In this document: positions 26,920-33,932 of the stretch, in pieces
Layout: each line of letters starts with the position of its first letter
Position numbering within the stretch: the stretch's first letter is position 1
Assembly: GCA_046051225.1 (NCBI GenBank)
Contig: JBJOOR010000016.1
Location: 26,399-90,398 of the forward strand
Direction of reading: 5' to 3'
Source of the DNA: CAIODY01 sp046051225
GTDB taxonomy: Bacteria; Bacteroidota; Bacteroidia; Chitinophagales; CAIODY01
Length of the DNA: 64,000 nt
Made by a program: the position numbers and the translations under genes
Notes under the pieces: model-generated
What the model saw: only the letters and a program-made list of their open reading frames with translations
The model's database searches: none
Told to the model about the DNA's origin: nothing

Positions 26920-27189
26920 TTACCATGATGCTTTTTTCAATCCTGGAATCTTTCCGTTCATTGCTAATTCTCGAAGTTTATTACGACACACACCGAAATA
27001 ACGTGAATAAGCACGTGGTCTACCAGTTAATTGACAACGATTACGTAAACGTGTTTTTGATGAATTTCTTGGCATTTTATCTAATGCTTCAAAATCACCA
27101 GCTGCCTTTGCCGCAGTTCTACGATCTGCGTATAAAACAACCATTTTTTCTCTTTTGCGTTGACGAGCTTTTACTGAACTTTTAGCCAT
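26920..27189 (-). CDS. rpsN: 30S ribosomal protein S14, zinc-free form
   Basis: Head protein, 89 residues, hence the long zinc-independent (C-) type. The C-terminal RCQLTGRPRAYSRYFGVCRN lacks the CxxC pairs of the short zinc form, and the ending GKIPGLKKASW is typical. Confidence 0.98.
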   Translation of the reverse strand: MAKSSVKARQRKREKMVVLYADRRTAAKAAGDFEALDKMPRNSSKTRLRNRCQLTGRPRAYSRYFGVCRNKLRELAMNGKIPGLKKASW

Positions 27190-27222
27190 TTAAATTATTT
27201 ATATTAGTTCTTTAATTAAAAT

Positions 27223-27774
27223 TTAGTCTTTTTTGAAAGGCATACCCATTTCATGCAACAAACTTTTGGCTTCCTCATCATTTGTAGCAGTAGTAACAAT
27301 AGTAATATCCATACCATTCATTTTACTTACTTTATCAATATCAATCTCTGGAAATATTATTTGTTCAGTTACACCTAAAGTATAGTTACCTCTACCATCA
27401 AAACTTTTATCGTTGATACCTTTAAAATCACGAACACGAGGTAATGATACAGAAATTAATCTATCCAAAAATTCATACATTTTTTCGCCCCTTAAAGTTA
27501 CTCGAATTCCAATTGGAGTTCCAGTACGCAATTTGAAGTTAGAAATATCTTTACGTGATTTTGAAGTTACTGCTCTTTGACCTGTAATAGTTGTCATTTC
27601 TTCTACAGCAATATCAATCAATTTTTTATCTCCAGCAATTTTACCTAAACCTTGGTTTAAGCAAATTTTTTCGATACGAGGCACTTGCATAATACTTTTG
27701 TAGCTATGCTTTTTCATTAATGAAGGAATTACTTCTTTCGAATATTTATCCTTTAAACGTGGAGTGTATTTCAT
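27223..27774 (-). CDS. rplE: 50S ribosomal protein L5
   Basis: 5S rRNA-binding protein that contacts P-site tRNA and S13. 183 residues with YKSIMQVPRIEKICLNQGLG, RTGTPIGIRVTLRG and LGVTEQIIFPEI, matching the family from end to end. Confidence 0.98.
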   Translation of the reverse strand: MKYTPRLKDKYSKEVIPSLMKKHSYKSIMQVPRIEKICLNQGLGKIAGDKKLIDIAVEEMTTITGQRAVTSKSRKDISNFKLRTGTPIGIRVTLRGEKMYEFLDRLISVSLPRVRDFKGINDKSFDGRGNYTLGVTEQIIFPEIDIDKVSKMNGMDITIVTTATNDEEAKSLLHEMGMPFKKD

Positions 27775-27799
27775 CTCTTTGTTTTAATTTTTTTTGTTA

Positions 27800-28108
27800 T
27801 TACTTAATTACTTCTCCTGTTTTTTTAGCAAAACGAACTAATTTGCCATCAACCAATTTACGACCTATACGTGTTGGTTTACCACCTACCATTACCATTA
27901 ATTTACAAATGGCAATTGGAGCTTCTTTTTTAATTATACCTCCTTGAGTATTTTGGGCATTTGGTTTTGTATGGCGGCTAACAATGTTAACACCTTCTAC
28001 AATAGCCCTACTCTCTTTTGGCATAACCTCAATTACTCTACCAGTTTTACCTTTACTATTTCCGCTTAATACTTTTACAGTATCGCCTTTTTTTATGTGT
28101 AATTTCAT
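27800..28108 (-). CDS. rplX: 50S ribosomal protein L24
   Basis: Assembly-initiator protein at the tunnel exit. 102 residues: KOW motif at the start (KKGDTVKVLSGNSKGKTGRV, residues 5-24), VEGVNIVSRHTKPN, and a C-terminal zinc-free beta domain ending in RFAKKTGEVIK. Confidence 0.98.
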   Translation of the reverse strand: MKLHIKKGDTVKVLSGNSKGKTGRVIEVMPKESRAIVEGVNIVSRHTKPNAQNTQGGIIKKEAPIAICKLMVMVGGKPTRIGRKLVDGKLVRFAKKTGEVIK

Positions 28109-28132
28109 GTTGTTGAAACTTTCTTTTTTAAA

Positions 28133-28501
28133 TTATAACACTTCAGGTGCTAATGAAACTATTTTCATGTATGACTTCTCACGTAATTCACGAGCTACTG
28201 GTCCAAAAATACGAGTACCACGAGGTTCATCTTGAGCATTTAACAATACTACAGCATTGTCATCAAAGAAAATATAACTACCATCTTTACGACGGAATTT
28301 TTTTGCCACTCGAACAATAACTGCTTTTGACACTGTTCCTTTTTTAACGCCGCCATTAGGTAAAGCATCCTTTACTGATACTACAATCATATCGCCTAAA
28401 GAAGCATATCGTTGACCGCTGTTTCCTAATACACGGATACACAAAACTTCTTTTGCGCCGCTATTATCAGCTACTCTCAAACGTGTTTCTGTTTGTATCA
28501 T
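28133..28501 (-). CDS. rplN: 50S ribosomal protein L14
   Basis: Subunit-interface protein, 122 residues, the invariant length. Motifs MIQTETRLRVADNSGAKEV and ARELREKSYMKIVSLAPEVL are at the two ends. First gene of the classical spc block here. Confidence 0.98.
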   Translation of the reverse strand: MIQTETRLRVADNSGAKEVLCIRVLGNSGQRYASLGDMIVVSVKDALPNGGVKKGTVSKAVIVRVAKKFRRKDGSYIFFDDNAVVLLNAQDEPRGTRIFGPVARELREKSYMKIVSLAPEVL

Positions 28502-28543
28502 TTTTTATTAAAAATTTATTTTAAACTTTTAGACTTATTAAAA

Positions 28544-28807
28544 TTATTTCGCTTTTTCTACAACTTCTACCAATCTCCAACGCTTTAACTTGCTTATTGG
28601 TCTAGTTTCCATAATCTTCACCGTATCTCCAATGCCGCATTCATTTTTTTCATCATGCGCATGAAATTTTTTAGATTGTTTAAGGAACTTGCCATACTTA
28701 GCATGTTTTACTTTTTTCTCAATCATTACGGTAATTGATTTGTCCATTTTGTTGCTGGTTACAATTCCAACTCTTATTTTCCGTAAGTTTCTTTCTACTG
28801 TTGACAT
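28544..28807 (-). CDS. rpsQ: 30S ribosomal protein S17
   Basis: OB-fold primary 16S-binding protein, 87 residues, with RKIRVGIVTSNKMDKSITVM and VKIMETRPISKLKRWRLVEV, both diagnostic. Normal spacing in the cluster. Confidence 0.98.
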   Translation of the reverse strand: MSTVERNLRKIRVGIVTSNKMDKSITVMIEKKVKHAKYGKFLKQSKKFHAHDEKNECGIGDTVKIMETRPISKLKRWRLVEVVEKAK

Positions 28808-28838
28808 GTATAGATAATTTTCTGTTATTTGAAATTTA

Positions 28839-29036
28839 TTAAGCTTTACTACGTGAATTAAATTCAGTCATATAACGAGCAATATTTCTACGAGTGATTC
28901 TAATACTCATAGGATTTTCGATTTGAGATACTTTATGATTAAACTCTAATCTTTTTAACAATGCTTTGTCTTCTGCTATATGAGTTTGCAAATCTGCAAT
29001 ACTTAAAGCTTTAACGTCAATTTTATTTTTTGCCAT
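28839..29036 (-). CDS. rpmC: 50S ribosomal protein L29
   Basis: Two-helix protein at the tunnel exit, near the SRP and trigger-factor docking site. 65 residues with ALSIADLQTHIAEDKALLKR and NPMSIRITRRNIARYMTE. Normal length. Confidence 0.97.
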   Translation of the reverse strand: MAKNKIDVKALSIADLQTHIAEDKALLKRLEFNHKVSQIENPMSIRITRRNIARYMTEFNSRSKA

Positions 29037-29065
29037 TTTTAAATTATGGTTATTTTCTTTTAAAT

Positions 29066-29485
29066 TTATTCTACGTAATCAGGGCGAACCATGAATTTTG
29101 TTAATACAGGCAATTTTTGCGCTGCCAAAGCTAATGCTTCTTTTGCAGTTTTCATAGAAACTCCATCAGCTTCGAATAAAATTCTTCCTGGGCTTACAGT
29201 TGCAACCCATAATTCAGGATTGCCTTTACCTTTACCCATACGAACTTCTGCTGGTTTTTTAGTTACTGATTTATCTGGAAAGATTCTTATCCAAACATTT
29301 CCCTCACGTTTCATGTGACGAGTTAAAGCAACACGAGCTGCTTCAATTTGGCGATCTGTAATCCAAGCAGTATCTAATGATTTCAAAGCAAATGAACCGA
29401 AAGAAATAGTGGCTCCACGTTTAGTGTTTCCTTTCATTCTTCCTTTCTGTTGCTTACGATATTTTACTTTTTTAGGCTGTAACAT
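29066..29485 (-). CDS. rplP: 50S ribosomal protein L16
   Basis: Protein next to the peptidyl-transferase and A-site region. 139 residues with MLQPKKVKYRKQQKGRMKG, ITDRQIEAARVALTRHMKRE and RMGKGKGNPELWVA, the family's conserved blocks. Confidence 0.98.
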   Translation of the reverse strand: MLQPKKVKYRKQQKGRMKGNTKRGATISFGSFALKSLDTAWITDRQIEAARVALTRHMKREGNVWIRIFPDKSVTKKPAEVRMGKGKGNPELWVATVSPGRILFEADGVSMKTAKEALALAAQKLPVLTKFMVRPDYVE

Positions 29486-29540
29486 TTTTATATGTTATTT
29501 GTTATTCTGTGTTATTGAATTTTTTCTAACTGAATTTAAC

Positions 29541-30371
29541 TTATCTTTTTCCACCACTTCTTCTGTCACCACTTCCGCCGCTATTACCACCTCTTCTATC
29601 TGAACCACCACCTGCATTCGGACGACGATCACCACCACCCCTTCTATCACCTCTATCAAAACTGCCCCTTCTTTCAGAATTTTCATTTCCGCCTGTGAAA
29701 TTATTGTCTGCTTTAGTTCCAAAGTTCATATTCAAATCACGTTTACCATAAACATCACCACGACAAACCCAAACTTTTACACCAATTATACCATAAACAG
29801 TTAAAGCTTCTGCTTGAGCATAATCCACATCTGCACGAAAAGTATGTAAAGGTACACGACCATGTTTCATTTCCTCGGTACGAGCAATTTCAGCACCAGC
29901 TAAACGACCACCGCATTTAATTTTAATTCCTTCAGCTCCCATTCTCATTGAACTTTGGATAGACATTTTCATGGCTCTTTTAAAATTTATTCGGCTCTCT
30001 ATCTGACGAGCAATTGTATCTGCTATGATTGCTGCATCCATTTCTGGACGACGAATTTCAACAATATTAATTTGAACATCCTTAGAGGTAACTTTTTTCA
30101 ACTCCTCTTTAATTCTATCCACTTCTCCACCACCTTTACCAATAATAATCCCAGGACGTGAAGTATGAACTGTAATAATTAAACGTTTTAATGTACGTTC
30201 AATTACTAATTTAGATATTCCACCTTTTTGAATACGAGCTTTAATATAATTTCTGATTTTATCATCTTCAATTAATTTTTCAGCAAAATCTTTTTTACTT
30301 CCGTACCAGCTGGATTCCCACCCACGAATAATTCCTAAACGGTTACCTATCGGATTGGCTTTCTGACCCAT
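29541..30371 (-). CDS. rpsC: 30S ribosomal protein S3 with Arg/Gly-rich tail
   Basis: mRNA-entry protein with helicase activity together with S4 and S5. 276 residues against about 233 in E. coli. The KH domain (TSRPGIIIGKGGGEVDRIKE near 72-91) and the C-terminal domain up to GDVYGKRDLNMNFG are normal. The last 45 or so residues are a low-complexity Arg/Gly/Asp/Ser tail with RGSFDRGDRRGGGDRR, like eukaryotic RGG regions. Similar tails occur in other Bacteroidota. Confidence 0.97.
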   Translation of the reverse strand: MGQKANPIGNRLGIIRGWESSWYGSKKDFAEKLIEDDKIRNYIKARIQKGGISKLVIERTLKRLIITVHTSRPGIIIGKGGGEVDRIKEELKKVTSKDVQINIVEIRRPEMDAAIIADTIARQIESRINFKRAMKMSIQSSMRMGAEGIKIKCGGRLAGAEIARTEEMKHGRVPLHTFRADVDYAQAEALTVYGIIGVKVWVCRGDVYGKRDLNMNFGTKADNNFTGGNENSERRGSFDRGDRRGGGDRRPNAGGGSDRRGGNSGGSGDRRSGGKR

Positions 30372-30394
30372 TTATTTCAGTTATTTAAGTTAAA

Positions 30395-30766
30395 TTATTT
30401 TTTATTTGTTTTTTCTGTGTCAACAGCTTTGCTATCAACCACTAATGTAACATGATTTGAACGTTTGCGCAAGCGATACATTCTACCTTGAGGAGCATTC
30501 AAATATCTTTTAATTGTTACACCTTGATCAACCATAATAGTTTTTACATACAAATTACTATCTTCTGGACGCATACCTTCATTCTTTTGTTTCCAATTAT
30601 CAATAGCGCTCAACAACAATTTATACATAGGAATAGTTGGCGCTTTTTTATTGTATTGTAACATACCTAAAGCTTGTTCAACTTGTTTTCCACGAATTAA
30701 ATCAGCTACCAATCTCATTTTACGAGTTGATGTAGGTTGATTTCTTAATTTAGCAACTGCTTCCAT
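30395..30766 (-). CDS. rplV: 50S ribosomal protein L22
   Basis: Exit-tunnel protein whose beta-hairpin reaches the tunnel constriction. 123 residues from the ATG at 30766 (a TTG four codons earlier is less likely). Seen: STRKMRLVADLIRGKQVEQA and the hairpin region RYLNAPQGRMYRLRKRSNHV. Confidence 0.97.
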   Translation of the reverse strand: MEAVAKLRNQPTSTRKMRLVADLIRGKQVEQALGMLQYNKKAPTIPMYKLLLSAIDNWKQKNEGMRPEDSNLYVKTIMVDQGVTIKRYLNAPQGRMYRLRKRSNHVTLVVDSKAVDTEKTNKK

Positions 30767-30797
30767 TTTATTTAGCAATAAATCTTTTAATAATTAA

Positions 30798-31067
30798 TTA
30801 TTTGTTACCTGCCGCATGGCTTCTGAAATTACGTGTTGGGGCAAATTCACCTAATTTATGACCTACCATCATTTCAGATACATAAATTGGAATAAATTTA
30901 TTTCCATTATGCACTGCAAATGTGTGACCTACAAATTCAGGTGTAATCATACTTCTCCTGCTCCAAGTCTTGATTACTGCTTTTTTTGCTCCTTCAACAT
31001 TCATCTTATCAATTTTTCCTTGCAAATTGTGATCAACGTAAGGTCCTTTTTTTATCGAACGTGCCAT
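30798..31067 (-). CDS. rpsS: 30S ribosomal protein S19
   Basis: Head protein contacting S13 and A-site tRNA. 89 residues from the ATG at 31067, giving the canonical MARSIKKGPYVDHNL. An upstream in-frame extension of 15 Lys/Phe-rich residues is not part of the family and is rejected. PEFVGHTFAVHNGNKFIPIY is intact. Confidence 0.98.
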   Translation of the reverse strand: MARSIKKGPYVDHNLQGKIDKMNVEGAKKAVIKTWSRRSMITPEFVGHTFAVHNGNKFIPIYVSEMMVGHKLGEFAPTRNFRSHAAGNK

Positions 31068-31136
31068 TTTATATTTTTTTTTGTTTTTAATTCTTCTTTT
31101 GAAGAAGAACAAGTTAACTACTTGATTTTAAATTAA

Positions 31137-31982
31137 TTAAACTGATAATTTTTTACCGTTTTTACGAGTAATAATAAAACGATTAGTTGGATTTTTAGGA
31201 CGACGTGTTTTATATCCTTTCGATTTAATATTAGTACGAGAACGCGGATGTCCGCCTGAAGCTTTACCTTCACCACCACCCATTGGATGATCAACTGGAT
31301 TCATCGCTACAGCTCTTGTTCTTGGCTTAATACCTCTCCAACGATTTCTACCTGCTTTGCCCATTTGCTGTAAGCTATGGTCAGGATTTGAAGTTGAACC
31401 AATTGTTGCTTGGCATTCCATTAAAATCATACGAGTTTCACCTGAAGGCAATTTTACCGTAGCATATCTAACATCTTTAGCCGCTAACTGACCGTAAGTA
31501 CCAGCGCTTCTTGCAATTGCACCACCTTTACCTGGTTGTAATTCAATATTATGAATTACAGAACCTAATGGAATACTTTTTATTTTCATTGCATTACCAA
31601 CCTCTGGTGTTGCGGTATCACCGCTCATAAGTTTTGCACCAACTTTTAATCCATCAGGGGCAATGATATATTTCTTATCTCCATCTTTATAGTTTAACAG
31701 AGCTATAAATGCTGAACGATTTGGATCATATTCAATTGTCTGAACGATAGCAGGAACACCATGCTTAGTACGCTTGAAATCAATGATACGATATAATTTT
31801 TTATGTCCACCACCAATATAACGCATCGTTCTGCGTCCTTGCGCATTACGACCTCCCGACTTAGAAATAAATTCTGTTAATGATTTTTCGGGTGCAGATT
31901 TGCTTACAGTAACTTCCGCATAAGCATTTCCTATGCGATGACGAGTTCCAGCTGTGATTGGTTTATATTTTTTTAAAGCCAT
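31137..31982 (-). CDS. rplB: 50S ribosomal protein L2
   Basis: Core 23S rRNA-binding protein needed for peptidyl transfer and subunit joining. 281 residues. Conserved MRYIGGGHKKLYRIIDFKR and the C-terminal NPVDHPMGGGEGKASGGH with the invariant His are present. Confidence 0.98.
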   Translation of the reverse strand: MALKKYKPITAGTRHRIGNAYAEVTVSKSAPEKSLTEFISKSGGRNAQGRRTMRYIGGGHKKLYRIIDFKRTKHGVPAIVQTIEYDPNRSAFIALLNYKDGDKKYIIAPDGLKVGAKLMSGDTATPEVGNAMKIKSIPLGSVIHNIELQPGKGGAIARSAGTYGQLAAKDVRYATVKLPSGETRMILMECQATIGSTSNPDHSLQQMGKAGRNRWRGIKPRTRAVAMNPVDHPMGGGEGKASGGHPRSRTNIKSKGYKTRRPKNPTNRFIITRKNGKKLSV

Positions 31983-32011
31983 TTTGTTTGCTTTATACTT
32001 GTTTTGTTAAA

Positions 32012-32302
32012 TTATATATTTGCGTAAAAATCAATACTATCTGTTTTTGAAACAGTAACGATTGCTTTTTTGTAAGAAGGTTTTCCTCCTACTGTTAATC
32101 CTTTTTTGGTATAACGTGTTTTTGTTTTACCTGGAATTATTGCTGTATTAACTGCTTCAACTGTTACGTTGTACATTTTTTCAACAGCTTGTTTAATTTG
32201 CAATTTATTTGCGTCTTTATTTACAACAAAACCATAACGATGTGCTGTTTCAGCAAGTTTTGTCATTTTTTCTGTAACCAACGGACGAACTAATATTTCC
32301 AT
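32012..32302 (-). CDS. rplW: 50S ribosomal protein L23
   Basis: Tunnel-exit protein and docking site for trigger factor and SRP. 96 residues with ILVRPLVTEKMTKLAE, FVVNKDANKLQIKQAVEKMY and TRYTKKGLTVGGKPSYKKAI. Between it and the preceding rplD stop lies a small hairpin (32321-32336). Confidence 0.98.
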   Translation of the reverse strand: MEILVRPLVTEKMTKLAETAHRYGFVVNKDANKLQIKQAVEKMYNVTVEAVNTAIIPGKTKTRYTKKGLTVGGKPSYKKAIVTVSKTDSIDFYANI

Positions 32303-32320
32303 TTTATTTATCTTTTATCT

Positions 32321-32336
32321 ATTTGCTTTAGCAAAT
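32321..32336. repeat. Small hairpin in the rplD-rplW spacer
   Basis: ATTTGCT and AGCAAAT arms around TT form a perfect 7-bp inverted repeat in the 35-base spacer. No T run follows, so it is more likely a processing or translation-coupling element than a terminator. Confidence 0.5.
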
Positions 32337-32337
32337 T

Positions 32338-32964
32338 TTAGTTTAATGATTCTTCTATTTTTTTAACTGCAGCTACTGTTAAGATTAGCTTATCTGCATT
32401 CAACAATGAATAGGCATTCATATTATCAGCAGTTGTAGTAGCTGTTCTTTCAATATTTCTTGCAGATAATGTAATATTTTTGGTAGACTCTCCTAAAACC
32501 ATTAAAGTTTTAGTATCACTTAATTTCAAATTAGCCAAAAATTGAAGATATTGCTTAGTTTTAGGCGTTTCGAAATCAAAATCTTCTACTATACAAATAT
32601 TGTTTTCTTTAGCTTTAGCTGATAATACTGAAATTTTTGCTAAATCTTTTACTTTACTATTTAATTTAAAACGATAATCACGTGGTAAAGGACCAAAAGC
32701 TCTTGGGCCACCCGGATATTGAATATTTTTGATAGAACCCTTACGGCTACCACCTGTTCCTTTTTGTTTGTGTAATTTTTTTGTAGAACCGCTTACTGTA
32801 GAACGTGTTAATGTGCTATGAGTACCTTGGCGTTGATTAGCTAAATATTGCTTAACACTTAAATATACAACATGTTCATTCGGTTCTGCACCGAAAATAG
32901 AATCATTTAATGTGATTTCTTTCCCTGTTGATTTTCCTTCTTTATTTAATATTTCTAATTTCAT
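32338..32964 (-). CDS. rplD: 50S ribosomal protein L4
   Basis: Tunnel-constriction protein; in E. coli it also autoregulates the S10 operon. 208 residues. The extended loop carries KQKGTGGSRKGSIKNIQYPG with GGPRAFGPLPRDYRFKLN following, and the C-terminal helix ends in VKKIEESL. Confidence 0.97.
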   Translation of the reverse strand: MKLEILNKEGKSTGKEITLNDSIFGAEPNEHVVYLSVKQYLANQRQGTHSTLTRSTVSGSTKKLHKQKGTGGSRKGSIKNIQYPGGPRAFGPLPRDYRFKLNSKVKDLAKISVLSAKAKENNICIVEDFDFETPKTKQYLQFLANLKLSDTKTLMVLGESTKNITLSARNIERTATTTADNMNAYSLLNADKLILTVAAVKKIEESLN

Positions 32965-33000
32965 GATTGCTGATGTTAAATTTGCTTAGGTTATTTTTGA

Positions 33001-33621
33001 TTAATTTTTTTCAATTACTACAAAAGTGCCTTTCGAGCCAGGAATGGCACCGCTGATAACCATTAAATTTTGTTCTGGAAAAATCTTAACTACTTTAAGA
33101 TTTTTTGTTTTAACACGATTGCCACCCATTCTGCCTGCCATTCGCATACCTTTCATTACACGTGAAGCGTCAGATGAGTTACCTAAAGAACCTGGCGCAC
33201 GACTTCTATCATGCTGACCATGTGTTGCCTGACCAACACCGCTGAATCCATGACGTTTTACTACGCCTTGAAAACCACGACCTTTAGTTTTTGAAATAAT
33301 GTTAATTTTTTCGCCTTCGGCAAACATAGTAGAATCCACAACTTCTCCTAATGCTTTTTGCATATCGGCGTTGCGAACTTCATATATATATCTTTTGGGG
33401 GCTGTATTAGCTTTACTAAAATGACCTTTGGCACCTGCTGAAGTAGATTTTTCTTTCTTATTGCCAAAGCCTAATTGGAGAGCATTGTAACCATCGGTTT
33501 CAATGGTTTTAACTTGTGTAACTACACACGGACCAGCTTCAATTACAGTGCATGCAATGTTTTTTCCTGCTGCATCAAAAATGCTGGTCATACCAATCTT
33601 CTTTCCTAAAATTGCTTTCAT
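33001..33621 (-). CDS. rplC: 50S ribosomal protein L3
   Basis: Early-assembly protein near the peptidyl-transferase centre. 206 residues with MKAILGKKIGMTSIFDAAGK and the loop GQATHGQHDRSRAPGSLGNS (with the Gln that is methylated in E. coli), then GGNRVKTKNL. It is the first gene of the cluster here; the usual rpsJ is not upstream. Confidence 0.98.
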   Translation of the reverse strand: MKAILGKKIGMTSIFDAAGKNIACTVIEAGPCVVTQVKTIETDGYNALQLGFGNKKEKSTSAGAKGHFSKANTAPKRYIYEVRNADMQKALGEVVDSTMFAEGEKINIISKTKGRGFQGVVKRHGFSGVGQATHGQHDRSRAPGSLGNSSDASRVMKGMRMAGRMGGNRVKTKNLKVVKIFPEQNLMVISGAIPGSKGTFVVIEKN

Positions 33622-33932
33622 TCTATTCTTTAATTATTAGAATTATATTTTTTGTTGGTTCATCGATCAACTAAACGAACATTTGTTTGCTGACTTAAAC
33701 CGTTTTTTATGATTTGAAAATTTGTTTCGTTTGATTTAATCAAACCTCTTTATTTTCTTATCACCCTAAAACCTTGTAAAATAAGCCTATTTAAAGGCTT
33801 TAATTTATCTTACCCGTTTTTTGGGACTGCAAAGGTAACACAACTTCTAATAAAACCAAATCTATTTTAAAATATTTTTTAACTATTTGTTATTAATGGC
33901 TGAAAGACTTATGATTGCTGCATTTTAATTTA
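33622..33932 (-). promoter_or_regulatory. Leader and promoter region of the ribosomal cluster
   Basis: 311 bases without a gene. From a start near 33823 the transcript would carry a leader of about 200 nt before rplC. It contains a perfect 7-bp hairpin GTTTGAT...ATCAAAC (33729-33745) and a 6-bp hairpin AAGCCT...AGGCTT (33783-33800) close to the 5' end. R-protein operons often have such leaders as autoregulatory targets; no known L4-type fold was recognised. Confidence 0.6.
33830..33860 (-). promoter_or_regulatory. Promoter of the S10-spc-alpha cluster
   Basis: The minus strand carries TTTG at 33860-33857, then 19 bases, then TACCTTTG at 33837-33830. This is a near-perfect Bacteroidota sigma-ABfr promoter (TTTG, 17-23 spacer, TAnnTTTG) and the best one in the window. 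Confidence 0.82.

Noticed and set aside
29495..29722. Open frame of 75 codons overlapping the end of rpsC in another frame
   Set aside because: It is the frame-shadow of the low-complexity Arg/Gly tail; composition is Val/Glu-only and it has no start context.
31068..31112. Longer N-terminus for rpsS
   Set aside because: Lys/Phe-rich extension is not in the S19 family; the ATG at 31067 gives the canonical start.
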